This document shows, one piece after another, positions 55,611 to 64,000 of a stretch of DNA of 64,000 bases. The DNA comes from Sneathiella sedimenti (GTDB lineage: Bacteria; Pseudomonadota; Alphaproteobacteria; Sneathiellales; Sneathiellaceae), in the NCBI RefSeq assembly GCF_017313765.1, contig NZ_JAFLNC010000001.1, forward strand, positions 930,001-994,000. Direction: 5' to 3'. The first letter of the stretch is position 1. Every line of letters starts with the position of its first letter. The notes below the pieces were generated by a model. That model worked only from the letters and a program-made list of their open reading frames with translations, made no database searches and had not been told where the DNA came from. The position numbers and the translations under genes are program-made.

Positions 55611-56381
55611 CTAGAAGCTATCCTTGCGGCGACGAGTTTCGGCGAAAACCTCCACCGGATCCGCCCCGCTTAGGGCAAGTTCGGCGGCAAGTCCGGGATC
55701 ATCGGCGCGCATAAATGGGTTGGTCTCCTTCTCCTCCCCAAGCGTGGAGGGAACGGTCGGCAGCTTTTTTTTTCGCATCGCGACAATTTCCGCGAAGCGT
55801 TTTTTCAAGGCATCATTTCCGGGATTAACTGAGACCGCGAAGCGGCCGTTTGCCTCGGTATACTCATGGGCGCAATAGACTTTCGTCTGGTCTGGAAGGG
55901 CGCGAAACTTGCTTATGCTCTGCCACATCTGGGCCGGCGTTCCCTCGAACAGACGGCCACAGCCGAGGGCAAACAGCGTATCGCCACAGAACAGAGCGTC
56001 TGAATTTTCAAACCAGTAAGCAATATGTCCAACCGTATGGCCCGGCACTTCAAAGACGCGCGCGTTTTCATTGCCAAACTCGAAAATTTCGCCTTCTTCA
56101 ACCTTGATATCGATTCCGGGAATGCGCGACGCATCGTTCTTCGCACCGACAATCGTGCAGCCCGTCTTCTCTTTCAGTTCCAGATTGGCGCCGGTATGGT
56201 CCGGGTGATGATGCGTATTGATGATATGTGTCAGGGTCCAGTCGAGTTCCTCCAGCTTGTCGAGGACGGGGCCAGCAACCGCCGGATCAACGACGCCGAC
56301 CAGCCCGCTTTCGGGTTCCCGGAACAAATAAACGTAATTGTCACTCAGGACAGGAATCTGGTGAATTTCAAGCTTGCTCAT
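55611..56381 (-). CDS. gloB: Hydroxyacylglutathione hydrolase (glyoxalase II) GloB
   Basis: Hydrolyses S-lactoylglutathione in methylglyoxal detoxification. 256 residues from ATG 56381; an ATG six codons upstream is less typical. The dinuclear metal motif 'NTHHHPDHTGAN' gives H57, H59, D61 and H62, and 'PGHTVGHIAY' and 'CGDTLFALGCGRLFEG' follow. Glutathione supply comes from gshB, also in the window. Confidence 0.96.
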   Translation of the reverse strand: MSKLEIHQIPVLSDNYVYLFREPESGLVGVVDPAVAGPVLDKLEELDWTLTHIINTHHHPDHTGANLELKEKTGCTIVGAKNDASRIPGIDIKVEEGEIFEFGNENARVFEVPGHTVGHIAYWFENSDALFCGDTLFALGCGRLFEGTPAQMWQSISKFRALPDQTKVYCAHEYTEANGRFAVSVNPGNDALKKRFAEIVAMRKKKLPTVPSTLGEEKETNPFMRADDPGLAAELALSGADPVEVFAETRRRKDSF

Positions 56382-56449
56382 GTGGTGATCTTTCGGCATT
56401 CCGCTTTTTGTTAAGTGTCCAATCTCGTAATTTATGGCAGTATAACATT

Positions 56450-57214
56450 ATGCTCAGACCTGATGTTATTGATTTGCGAAATTTTTACCACAGCTCTCTT
56501 GGGCAGGTGGTGCGGCGAATAATTGGCCGTAAAATCAGGCAGATGTGGCCGGACCTAAAAAATTTCCGGGTTCTCGGTCTCGGCTACGCTACTCCTTACC
56601 TCAACCCGTTTCGTGGGGAAGCTGAACGCGTCATATCCTTCATGCCGCTCGAACAGGGCGTGATTCAATGGCCGCGAGAAGGAGGCAGTCTTGTCAGCCT
56701 TGTGGATGAGCACATCCTACCGCTTCCAGATGCCTCCATTGACAGGATAATCTGGGTACATGGACTTGAGAACTCGACGGATGTCGATTCGATCATGCAG
56801 GAGCTCTGGCGTGTACTTACCTCAACCGGAAAACTGATGGTGGTGGTTCCAAGTCGTCGCGGTCTCTGGTCTCGTACTGAAAATACACCGTTCGGCTATG
56901 GTCATCCCTATAGTGACAAGCAGCTTAACCGTTTGCTCAGGGATAACAGCTTTACTCCCGGGGACCGGCAGGGCGCACTTTATCTGCCACCCAGTAAATG
57001 GCGGTTGAATTTAAGGCTTGCCCGCGCGTGGGAGAATGTCGGCGAAAAATGGTGGGGCCATTTCAGCGGTGTCCGGATTATGGAGGCGGAAAAGCAGGTC
57101 TATGCGCTGACGGCCCTGCCCGAGCGGAAAACGCGCAAACGGCCAGTGATCCTTCCCGCCGCGCGCCCGGTCATCACAGGACGACAGGTCCGGCGCGCCA
57201 ATGAAAAGCTTTAG
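56450..57214 (+). CDS. SAM-dependent methyltransferase-like protein, divergent from gloB
   Basis: 254 residues from ATG 56450 ('LRPDVIDLRNFYHSSLG'); frames open further upstream run across gloB. A class I methyltransferase core is visible in 'FRVLGLGYATPYLNPF' and 'WVHGLENSTDVDSIMQELWRVLTSTGKLMVVVPSRRGLW', though motif I is G-x-G-Y-A rather than the usual acidic form. Divergent pairing with gloB is common in alphaproteobacteria. Substrate unknown. Its stop overlaps metW by four bases. Confidence 0.82.
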   Translation: MLRPDVIDLRNFYHSSLGQVVRRIIGRKIRQMWPDLKNFRVLGLGYATPYLNPFRGEAERVISFMPLEQGVIQWPREGGSLVSLVDEHILPLPDASIDRIIWVHGLENSTDVDSIMQELWRVLTSTGKLMVVVPSRRGLWSRTENTPFGYGHPYSDKQLNRLLRDNSFTPGDRQGALYLPPSKWRLNLRLARAWENVGEKWWGHFSGVRIMEAEKQVYALTALPERKTRKRPVILPAARPVITGRQVRRANEKL

Positions 57215-57849
57215 GTTTTTCTCGACAGCATGAAAATGCAGTCGGCGCCGAAGAAGTTGGCAAAGCTGCCATAGGTTGAGCGGGTCATGACATTGCCTGA
57301 CGCCTTGACGATCACGGATTGTTCAATCTTCACATCCATCTTCTCGCAAAGCGCCGTGAAATCCTTAAGCGTGCAGAAATGGATATTCGGTGTTTCATAC
57401 CAGGGAATATCCAGCGAATTTGTCATCGGCATCCGGCCTTTGAGGGCGAGATAGGCCCGGCAACGCCAGTAGGCGAAGTTCGGGAAGGAGACAATGGCGC
57501 GCCGCCCGATCCGCAGAAGTTGTTCCAGAACTACATGCGGCTGATGGGTGGTCTGCAAGGTCTTGCTTAAAATCGCATAATCAAAACTGTCATCGGGATA
57601 ATAGACGAGATCGGTGTCGGCATTGCCCTGCACCACGGAAAGCCCGTTTGCGACACAGATATTCACCCCATGCTGACTCAGTTCCAGTCCACGTCCATCG
57701 ACATTCTTGGTCTCGGTGAGATGGGCGAGAAGTTGCCCGTCATCGCACCCAACATCCAGAACCCGGCTGCCCGGTTCTACCATTTCCGCGATAAGCTGCC
57801 AGTCAACCCGGATATCCCGCTTGGGGACAAATTTAATGGGATCATTCAT
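57211..57849 (-). CDS. metW: Methionine biosynthesis protein MetW
   Basis: A 212-residue methyltransferase-fold protein found next to metX. SAM motif '[15 protein letters not shown]' is intact, and '[24 protein letters not shown]' is the MetW signature. It overlaps the metX stop by four bases (ATGA). MetW is thought to assist MetX or otherwise help homoserine activation; its chemistry is not settled. Confidence 0.95.
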   Translation of the reverse strand: MNDPIKFVPKRDIRVDWQLIAEMVEPGSRVLDVGCDDGQLLAHLTETKNVDGRGLELSQHGVNICVANGLSVVQGNADTDLVYYPDDSFDYAILSKTLQTTHQPHVVLEQLLRIGRRAIVSFPNFAYWRCRAYLALKGRMPMTNSLDIPWYETPNIHFCTLKDFTALCEKMDVKIEQSVIVKASGNVMTRSTYGSFANFFGADCIFMLSRKT

Positions 57850-58991
57850 GAAATCAGGCCCCGGCTTTTTGCGCTCGACTGTAAAAACCCGTCGATAGTC
57901 TTAAACATTTCCGGCGTATCCAGCAGGAAGGCGTCATGGCCCTTGTCGGTCTCCACCTCGACGAAACTTACGTTTGCCGCCGCCGCGATCAGCGCTTGGA
58001 CAATATCCTTGTTTTCCGATGTCGGAAACAGCCAGTCACTGGTAAAGGAAACGACACAAAAGCGGGTTTTCGTTTTCTCATAGGCCTTGGAGAGAGAGCC
58101 GCCATGGTCCTCCACAAGATCAAAATAATCCATCGCGCGGGTGATATAGAGATAGGAATTTGCGTCGAACCGGTCGACGAAGTTTATTCCCTGGTATCGA
58201 AGATAGCTCTCGACCTGGAAATCGGCATCGAACCCGTAGGTGAGATTTTCGCGATCCTGGAGATTGCGACCAAATTTCCGATGCAGAGCTGCCTCCGACA
58301 GATAGGTTACATGTGCGGCCATGCGCGCAACTGCGAGGCCCGACGTTGGCTTTTTGTCACTCGCGTAATAATCCCCTCCCAACCAGTTGGGGTCGGCCAT
58401 AACCGCCTGCCGCCCGACTTCGTGAAAGGCTATGTTCTGTGCGCTGTGACGAGCGGCACAGGCGATGGGGATCGCGCTAAAGACCCGCTCGGGGTAAGCG
58501 CTCGCCCACTGCAGGGTTTGCATGCCGCCCATGGAGCCGCCGATCACGCTGAACCAGCTTTCGATACCGAGATAGTCCTGCAACATCGCCTGCGCGCGGA
58601 CCATATCGCCGATGGTGATGATCGGAAAATTCAGGCCATAGGGTTTGCCTGTCTTGGGATCTATATCCGATGGTCCTGTTGTCCCCATGCATCCACCCAG
58701 GACATTGCTGCAGACAATGAAATATTTGTCCGTATCCAGAACCTTGCCCGGGCCGATCATCATTTCCCACCAGCCATTCTTGCCGGTGACGGGCTGGCGG
58801 CTGGCGGCAAACTGGTCACCAGTCAGGGCATGACAGACCAGAATCGCATTTGTCTTGTCCGCATTCAGTTCTCCATAGGTGCAATAGGCCATATTGATGG
58901 CCTCCATCGTCACGCCGCAATCCAGTTTGAGCGGCGTCTCCTTTCCAAGGATAACGGTCTGATTATCCGATAGTGGAGGTTTAATGGACAC
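57846..58991 (-). CDS. metX: Homoserine O-acetyltransferase MetX
   Basis: Acylates homoserine for methionine synthesis, 381 residues, alpha/beta hydrolase fold. The nucleophile is S153 in '[15 protein letters not shown]'; 'CHALTGDQ' and '[17 protein letters not shown]' are family motifs and 'FTSDWLFP' with '[10 protein letters not shown]' supplies Asp and His. The start codon is GTG. MetX proteins may use acetyl- or succinyl-CoA; which cannot be told here. Confidence 0.96.
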   Translation of the reverse strand: MSIKPPLSDNQTVILGKETPLKLDCGVTMEAINMAYCTYGELNADKTNAILVCHALTGDQFAASRQPVTGKNGWWEMMIGPGKVLDTDKYFIVCSNVLGGCMGTTGPSDIDPKTGKPYGLNFPIITIGDMVRAQAMLQDYLGIESWFSVIGGSMGGMQTLQWASAYPERVFSAIPIACAARHSAQNIAFHEVGRQAVMADPNWLGGDYYASDKKPTSGLAVARMAAHVTYLSEAALHRKFGRNLQDRENLTYGFDADFQVESYLRYQGINFVDRFDANSYLYITRAMDYFDLVEDHGGSLSKAYEKTKTRFCVVSFTSDWLFPTSENKDIVQALIAAAANVSFVEVETDKGHDAFLLDTPEMFKTIDGFLQSSAKSRGLIS

Positions 58992-59052
58992 TTTTGCTTC
59001 TCTTTTCGCGCAAATGGATTAGAAAAATCTTTGTTTTGAATGACTTTGCTGT

Positions 59053-59082
59053 TAGCTAGTGCGGCGGGGCAAGGTCTGTCAA
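59053..59082 (-). promoter_or_regulatory. Candidate promoter of metXW
   Basis: On the minus strand a consensus TTGACA (59082-59077) is followed after 18 bases by TAGCTA (59058-59053). The leader would be about 60 bases. I looked there for a SAM-II riboswitch and did not find its conserved pseudoknot. Confidence 0.45.
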
Positions 59083-59154
59083 TATATTCTTTGCCAAATA
59101 CTGGGCTTTGTGGTCCAATTTTGACGAAACAGTCTGTATGTTCGGGTAACGATA

Positions 59155-60009
59155 GTGACAATAAAAAATACAAAACTGGAAGCGCTGAGGGCTGAAATCG
59201 ACCGGCTGGACGCGGAGCTATTGTCGGTTCTGGAAAAGCGGATCGCAATCGTTGAGGATATTGCCGCGGCGAAAAAAGTCGATGGCAAGGCTCTTGCGTT
59301 TCGTCCGGGCAGAGAGGCATCCATACTCCGCAATATACTAGAGGCCCATTCCAGCAAGTTGCCCGATACCGTTATCGCGGCGATATGGCGCGAATTGATC
59401 GCCGCAGTCGGCTGGATGCAAAAGCCGTATTCGGTTTCCATAACCGCGCCCGATAAATCCGTAGGCTACTGGGATTTGGCGCGGTTTCATTTTGGCTCGG
59501 CGACGCCGATGAAGCTGCATCAACTGCCGTCAGTTGTTCTGCGGGAGGTTTATGAGAATCCGTCGACCCTGGGGGTGCTTCCCTGGCTAACGCGGGAACG
59601 TGACACCTGGTGGACGCAGCTTGCCCAAGGTGGAGAGAATGTACCCAAGATTCTTGCCGCGCTTCCCTTCCTTGATAATCCGTCCGGTGAGTTTGAAGAC
59701 CTGAACTCCCTCGTGATCGGTCAGGCGGAGCCGGAGCCATCTGGCGACGACATAACTTTGATGGCGTTGGCGACCAAAGATGAGGTGAGCCGGGCCCGGC
59801 TAAATGAAAATCTTGCGAAAGCAGGGTTGAGCGGATACTGCGCGGATTCCCGTTCTCCCGATGCGGGGGATGGCGACTGGCTTCATTTAATTGAAATTCC
59901 GGAGTTTGTCGCGAAATCCGATCCACGCCTTGTCAAGCTTGGCGAGATTAGTGGCGACAGCTTCATCAAGGCAGTTATTCTTGGCGCCTACGCCGTACCC
60001 ATCAAATAA
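59155..60009 (+). CDS. Chorismate mutase with a C-terminal domain resembling a degenerate prephenate dehydratase
   Basis: 284 residues. Residues about 5-92 form an AroQ chorismate mutase: 'LRAEIDRLDAELLSVLEKRIAIVEDIA' with 'FRPGREASILRNI' and 'IAAIWRELIAA'. The remaining 190 residues resemble the start of a P-protein dehydratase domain ('YWDLARFHFG...LREVYENPSTLGVLPW') but lack its usual motifs, such as the TRF region. It likely supplies prephenate for the dehydrogenase two genes downstream. The start codon is GTG. It is divergent from metX. Confidence 0.85.
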   Translation: MTIKNTKLEALRAEIDRLDAELLSVLEKRIAIVEDIAAAKKVDGKALAFRPGREASILRNILEAHSSKLPDTVIAAIWRELIAAVGWMQKPYSVSITAPDKSVGYWDLARFHFGSATPMKLHQLPSVVLREVYENPSTLGVLPWLTRERDTWWTQLAQGGENVPKILAALPFLDNPSGEFEDLNSLVIGQAEPEPSGDDITLMALATKDEVSRARLNENLAKAGLSGYCADSRSPDAGDGDWLHLIEIPEFVAKSDPRLVKLGEISGDSFIKAVILGAYAVPIK

Positions 60010-60041
60010 TCCGTTCCACTATCCGAGTTGAGAGCAACCTC

Positions 60042-61130
60042 ATGACGACACCGGTTCCGCAACCAGGTATTATGACCATCTCCCCTTATGTTGGCGGCAA
60101 ATCCAAGGCAGGTGACAACCTGGAAGTCACCAAGCTTTCGTCCAATGAATCACCGCTTGGCCCAAGCCCAAAGGCGGTCGCCGCAATTGAGGCTGTGCTG
60201 ACGGATGCCCATCGATATCCAGACGGCGGCTCCCTTCTCCTGGTAGAGGCTATTGCGGAGGTTCATAACCTTGACGCCAGCCGTATCGTCTGCGGCAATG
60301 GGTCAGACGAGCTTATTTCTCTGTTGAATACGGCTTATGTCGGTCCCGGTGATGAAGTCCTTTTTACGGAACATGGCTTCTTGATGTATGCGATTTCCGC
60401 GACCGCCGCGGGAGCAACACCGGTGAAGGCGCCGGAGGTTGATCGCACCGCAGATGTCGACAACCTGCTGGCGGCGGTGACAGAGCGGACGAAGATCGTC
60501 TTCCTGGCCAATCCCAACAATCCGACCGGGACTTATATACCGACTTCGGAAGTAGAGCGCCTGCGTGCTGGCCTGCGTGAAGATATCCTTCTCGTACTTG
60601 ACGCAGCATATGCCGAATATGTTACCCGCGATGACTATCGTCCGGGCGCGGAACTGGTCGAATCGCATGACAATGTTGTCATGACCCGGACTTTTTCAAA
60701 GATTTATGGCCTGGCCGCATTGCGTCTCGGCTGGGCCTATTGCCCTCCGGCGATTGCCGACGTGTTGCACCGGGTGCGGGGACCGTTTAACGTCAACGCC
60801 CTTGCCCAGGCAGGCGGGGTCGAGGCGGTGCGCGATCAGGCGCATATTGAATTGGCACGGGAGCATAACGAGAAATGGCTCCCGATCCTGACACAAGGTT
60901 TCCGTGGAATGGGACTTGGCGTTACACCGAGCGTCGGCAATTTTCTGCTCCTCGATTTCGACGGGAGTGGAAAATCCGCATCGGACGCCGAGGTATATCT
61001 CGCAGAAAAAGGCTTGCTGCTGCGGGCTGTCGCAGGGTATGGCCTACCGACCTGCCTGCGCATGACGATCGGGCGGGATAACGAGAACCACGCAGTGATA
61101 GAGGCGTTGAGGGAATTCCTCAGCAATTAG
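60042..61130 (+). CDS. hisC: Histidinol-phosphate aminotransferase HisC (or aromatic aminotransferase)
   Basis: 362-residue PLP aminotransferase. PLP lysine K220 in 'TRTFSKIYGLAALRLGW', 'NPNNPTGTYIP' and 'LDAAYAEYV' for PLP contact. The N-terminus 'ISPYVGGKS' is HisC-like. Being between chorismate mutase and prephenate dehydrogenase, it may serve aromatic transamination as well as histidine synthesis; these enzymes are often bifunctional. The main his genes are 50 kb away. Confidence 0.93.
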   Translation: MTTPVPQPGIMTISPYVGGKSKAGDNLEVTKLSSNESPLGPSPKAVAAIEAVLTDAHRYPDGGSLLLVEAIAEVHNLDASRIVCGNGSDELISLLNTAYVGPGDEVLFTEHGFLMYAISATAAGATPVKAPEVDRTADVDNLLAAVTERTKIVFLANPNNPTGTYIPTSEVERLRAGLREDILLVLDAAYAEYVTRDDYRPGAELVESHDNVVMTRTFSKIYGLAALRLGWAYCPPAIADVLHRVRGPFNVNALAQAGGVEAVRDQAHIELAREHNEKWLPILTQGFRGMGLGVTPSVGNFLLLDFDGSGKSASDAEVYLAEKGLLLRAVAGYGLPTCLRMTIGRDNENHAVIEALREFLSN

Positions 61131-61133
61131 TGT

Positions 61134-62075
61134 ATGACGGAAGTGAAATTCAAACGGCTGGCATTGATCGGCATCGGTCTAATCGGGTCATCGATCGCCC
61201 GCGCCGCGCGCAAGCACAAGCTCGCCGACGAAATAGTCTGTGCAGCACGTACGGCTGACAGCCGGCGGGTTGCGAAGGAACTTGGCATCGTCGATATGGC
61301 GTTTGAGAGCCCGGCAGACGCGGTTAAAGGCGCGGACCTGGTCATTTTTTGTACGCCGGTCGGTACCTATGAAAAGCTGGCGGAGCAGGTAGGGTCGTCG
61401 CTTGAAAAAGGCGCCATTGTTACCGATGTCGGGTCCGTCAAGAACACGGTTATCAAGGCCATCGGCCCGCATATGCCAGACTATGTCGATTTTATTCCGG
61501 GGCATCCGGTTGCGGGTACGGAAAAATCCGGTCCCGCTGCGGGCTTTGCCGAATTGTTTATCAATCGCTGGTGCATCCTGACACCGAACGGGCAGGCGAG
61601 CGAGCCGGCGGTTGAAAGGCTCACGGCATTCTGGACCGCGATGGGCAGCAAGGTGGAGATCATGGATGCGGAACATCATGACCTTGTCCTCGCCATCACG
61701 TCCCATATCCCGCATCTGATTGCCTATAATATTGTCGGCACGGCAGATGATCTGGAAGATGTGACCCAGTCGGAAGTGATCAAATATTCAGCCGGTGGTT
61801 TTCGCGACTTTACCCGTATCGCCGCATCCGATCCAACCATGTGGCGCGACGTGTTCCTGCACAACAAGGACGCGGTGCTGGAAATGCTCGGCCGGTTTAC
61901 CGAGGATTTGACTGCGTTGCAGCGGGCTATCCGGCGGGATGATGGAGAGACCCTGTTTAATATCTTCTCGCGTACACGGGCTATTCGTCGCCAGATTATC
62001 GATGCCGGGCAGGAAACGCCGGAACCGGATTTCGGTCGTGTTCATACATCGGACGAAACACCGAAGAAGTCCTGA
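61134..62075 (+). CDS. Prephenate/arogenate dehydrogenase family protein
   Basis: 313 residues, NAD(P)-dependent TyrA-type dehydrogenase of tyrosine synthesis. The Rossmann motif is 'LIGIGLIGSSIARAA'. 'VTDVGSVKNTV' and 'FIPGHPVAGTEKSGPAAGFAELF' are the active-site blocks, with the helical dimerisation domain containing 'AITSHIPHLIAYNIV'. It starts three bases after the hisC stop. Whether prephenate or arogenate is used cannot be decided. Confidence 0.94.
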   Translation: MTEVKFKRLALIGIGLIGSSIARAARKHKLADEIVCAARTADSRRVAKELGIVDMAFESPADAVKGADLVIFCTPVGTYEKLAEQVGSSLEKGAIVTDVGSVKNTVIKAIGPHMPDYVDFIPGHPVAGTEKSGPAAGFAELFINRWCILTPNGQASEPAVERLTAFWTAMGSKVEIMDAEHHDLVLAITSHIPHLIAYNIVGTADDLEDVTQSEVIKYSAGGFRDFTRIAASDPTMWRDVFLHNKDAVLEMLGRFTEDLTALQRAIRRDDGETLFNIFSRTRAIRRQIIDAGQETPEPDFGRVHTSDETPKKS

Positions 62076-62081
62076 CGACGC

Positions 62082-63128
62082 CTATTTGTTCCCGATAACG
62101 GAGCCGAGACGCATCAGATAGACGGGTCCAAGATAAACCCCGCCATCCTGTGCGGAAAGGGGCAGCGCGATATAGCGTTTGCCATCATCGCCCTCCTTGG
62201 CGAGCAAACTCAAACCGAAGCCAATGGTGCGTGCCGCATTTGCATCGATTTGACGCGTTTCTGTAAGAGCCGCCAGAATTGCCTCATATCCGGAAATGCG
62301 GGTCTCGAGCTCCCCTTTTGGTCTCAGGCGATCATCGAGGGTCAGCGCGCCTTTGCCGGAAATGGCGCCATGGCCCCAATCGATATTGATCGCCTGGATA
62401 TCAACGTAGCCGCCTGTGTCCCGCCATTCGGCAAGGGTGTCGGATGCGGGAAGTTTGCGCACCGTGCCATAGAGAATAGAGGAGAGGGAGAAATCCTCGA
62501 TCCGTTTTCCGAGGGGGAAATCATCGATCCCCTCGATGATCATATTGTCAGCGCGAACAGCGATCTGCTGACCCCCGCCTTCCTCATTTCCTTTCTTGTC
62601 GCCCGTATTCTCAGGTGATTTGGGGCGGCCATGTATTTGTAATCGCTCCGCTGTGACTGGCGGACGCCAAGATGGCCGCGCCGACAGTTCCGAAATGTCG
62701 ACGGCGACGGTACGTATCCTTCCGCGGGTGTTGAATGTCGCGCTGCCAAGGGCGGAAGAGGCCGTGAAATCCAGGCCTTTTTTCTCGCCTCCTTCCAGCC
62801 AGTCAGCCCGCCCGCCACCTTCCACGCCAAAAATCACGTGATTAATGCGCCATGGTTGCACAACAGCCCAAAAGACAGGAATGTCAACTCGGGGTGCCTG
62901 CACATGGGTCGGGTTAGCAATAGAGACCGCCTCTGCTGTTATCCTGACGCGATAGGGAAAACCGGACGTGACCAGTGGATTATGACGAATTTCATAGCCT
63001 TCGCTAATCCGCTGTTCTCGCCAGTTTTCAGCCATATCCACCAGCCGGTCGGCGACATGGTGCCACCAGTAGACATAGCCGCCTATAATGAGGAGGAGAG
63101 CCATAATGCCGCCAAAGAGAATACGCAT
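62082..63128 (-). CDS. DUF2125 family protein
   Basis: 348 residues from ATG 63128, which starts directly at a membrane anchor ('ILFGGIMALLLIIGGYVYWW'); a TTG start at 63191 would add 21 basic residues. The rest looks like a repetitive beta-rich periplasmic domain ('GYEIRHNPLVTSGFPYRVRITAEAV'). DUF2125 is widespread in alphaproteobacteria and of unknown function. It is convergent with the dehydrogenase gene, six bases away. Confidence 0.85.
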   Translation of the reverse strand: MRILFGGIMALLLIIGGYVYWWHHVADRLVDMAENWREQRISEGYEIRHNPLVTSGFPYRVRITAEAVSIANPTHVQAPRVDIPVFWAVVQPWRINHVIFGVEGGGRADWLEGGEKKGLDFTASSALGSATFNTRGRIRTVAVDISELSARPSWRPPVTAERLQIHGRPKSPENTGDKKGNEEGGGQQIAVRADNMIIEGIDDFPLGKRIEDFSLSSILYGTVRKLPASDTLAEWRDTGGYVDIQAINIDWGHGAISGKGALTLDDRLRPKGELETRISGYEAILAALTETRQIDANAARTIGFGLSLLAKEGDDGKRYIALPLSAQDGGVYLGPVYLMRLGSVIGNK

Positions 63129-63225
63129 CGCCGGTCCGGGTTGATTGCTTGTGAAACGCTTACGCACTCTATATAGAAAGAATTGCAGCAATTACAGAAA
63201 ATCCTGATCCCGGCCCGCATGTGAA

Positions 63226-64000
63226 ATGACAGATAATTTCAACCAGCCCTCTACCGGCCTGTTCGTAAAAGCGATGCCGATCATATTCGTCTTTTTATGG
63301 AGCACCGGCTTTATCGGCGCGAAAATGGGCCTCCCCTTTGTCGAGCCGATGACTTTTCTTGCCATACGATTTGGCATTTGCGTGTTGCTTATGGTGCCAT
63401 TTGTGTTGATTACCCAGACCCAATGGCCTGCCCGCTGGATTGATTATATTCATATCTCTATCGGCGGGCTCTTGATGCATGGTGGGTATCTGGGGTTTGT
63501 CTTTCTCTCCATATCGAAAGGGACACCGGCGGGAATTTCCTCGCTCATTGTCGGTATTCAGCCCCTTATCGTGGCCGCGCTCGCGGGGGTCTTGCTGAAG
63601 GAGACAGTTTCCTTGCAAAAATGGATCGGTCTGTTGCTGGGGCTTGCCGGTGTTTTTCTGGTGGTATCAAACAAACTCTCAATCGGGGAAGGGACGCTTT
63701 TCGGCATGAGCCTTTCCTTCATCGCCCTCGTCAGCATTGCCGCGGCGACCCTGTATCAGAAGAAATTCTGCTCCCAGATGAATATCAAAAGCGGGAACCT
63801 GATCCAGTTTGCGGTTGCGGGGGTTTATTTCTATCTCACCTCGCTCCTGTTCGAGACGGGAGAGGTGATTTGGTCCGGGGAGTTGATCTTCGCGCTGCTC
63901 TGGCTCGTGATCATTTTGTCACTTGGCGCCATGACGCTTCTATACATGCTTTTGCGGACGGGGGCTGCGGCGAATGTATCCAGTCTTTTTTATCTGACGC
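63226..64000 (+). CDS. EamA-family (DMT superfamily) transporter (3' partial)
   Basis: The frame opens at ATG 63226 and stays open to the window edge; 258 codons are visible and the end lies outside. EamA motifs include 'IIFVFLWSTGFIGAKMGLPFVEPMTFLAIRF' and 'GTPAGISSLIVGIQPLIVAALAGVLLKE'. Eight or so hydrophobic helices are visible. It is the third DMT transporter in the window. Divergent from the DUF2125 gene. Substrate unknown. Confidence 0.85.
   Translation, partial: MTDNFNQPSTGLFVKAMPIIFVFLWSTGFIGAKMGLPFVEPMTFLAIRFGICVLLMVPFVLITQTQWPARWIDYIHISIGGLLMHGGYLGFVFLSISKGTPAGISSLIVGIQPLIVAALAGVLLKETVSLQKWIGLLLGLAGVFLVVSNKLSIGEGTLFGMSLSFIALVSIAAATLYQKKFCSQMNIKSGNLIQFAVAGVYFYLTSLLFETGEVIWSGELIFALLWLVIILSLGAMTLLYMLLRTGAAANVSSLFYLT

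Noticed and set aside
57936-58973. A 345-codon plus-strand frame opposite metX
   Set aside because: MetX is complete with catalytic motifs; the opposite frame is unlikely to be coding.
58992-59154. SAM-II (metA) riboswitch before metX
   Set aside because: This riboswitch is common before metX in alphaproteobacteria, so I looked for its pseudoknot and the conserved GCUAAA-type end. The region has GCTAAC near a candidate -10 but not the paired elements.
1-64000. Mobile element, prophage, CRISPR, tRNA or rRNA genes
   Set aside because: Read through on both strands for transposases, terminal repeats, spaced repeats and tRNA-like T-loop sequences; none could be supported.

Overview
The window reads as a stretch of chromosome from a free-living alphaproteobacterium with moderately high GC. 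This rests on gene neighbourhoods and protein families, not on an rRNA gene, since none is present. The alphaproteobacterial signs are hslUV next to a hisB-hisH-hisA-hisF-hisE run, dnaK-dnaJ-dapB, hrcA-grpE next to rph-rdgB-hemW, argH-small lipoprotein-lysA followed by a TIGR02302/DUF4175 protein, metX-metW opposite chorismate mutase-hisC-prephenate dehydrogenase, PhaR-type PHB control, and DUF2244 and DUF2125 proteins. A marine or soil genus of the Sneathiella/Emcibacter/Rhodospirillales kind is only a guess. I see no phage, insertion sequence, CRISPR array, tRNA or rRNA.

Layout. 1-3.8 kb: oligopeptide-type ABC importer (partial binding protein, two permeases, no ATPase in view). 3.8-6.9 kb: membrane nucleotide cyclase, a methyltransferase and a crotonase-fold protein lacking both canonical glutamates. 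6.9-8.8 kb: HslUV protease. 8.9-13.4 kb: histidine operon with a GNAT gene inside it and a HIT protein at the end. 13.4-15.1 kb: an unusual fusion of a succinate-dehydrogenase-like membrane anchor, a 2Fe-2S ferredoxin domain and an adenylate cyclase. 15.1-20.2 kb: sugar/adenosine kinase, amidase, EI24 membrane protein, lipoprotein, endonuclease III and a DUF2244 protein. 20.2-24.2 kb: dapB, dnaJ, dnaK with a heat-shock-type promoter. 24.5-29.8 kb: RarD-like transporter, grpE, hrcA, rph, rdgB, hemW. 29.8-35.1 kb: envelope and housekeeping cluster (LpoA-like lipoprotein, YraN, dual-BON lipoprotein, glutathione synthetase, ComM). 35.1-39 kb: TPR protein, SIMPL-like protein, SDR protein, TetR regulator with a coupled membrane protein, TlpA-like thioredoxin. 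39-45.4 kb: argH, LptM-like lipoprotein, lysA, TIGR02302 protein, TrpD2-like protein. 45.4-49.8 kb: MocR regulator with an orphan peptide-binding protein, divergent msrA, and a hypothetical gene. 50-54.2 kb: PHB locus phaR / phaC-like / phaA / phaB. 54.2-64 kb: transporter, cupin, gloB, methyltransferases, metXW, aromatic/histidine genes, DUF2125 protein and a truncated EamA transporter.

The genes are densely packed. Many neighbours overlap by 1-9 bases and no gene-free stretch exceeds about 300 bases; the longest is the 281 bases before dnaK. Themes are protein quality control (HslUV, DnaKJ-GrpE, HrcA), amino-acid synthesis (His, Lys, Arg, Met, Tyr), carbon storage as PHB, and cyclic-nucleotide signalling possibly tied to respiratory redox state. 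Most of the window is ordinary core genome. The best leads are the redox-domain cyclase, the compact PHB locus with its inverted repeats, the overlapping mocR/msrA promoters, and a perfect 22-base palindrome before comM.
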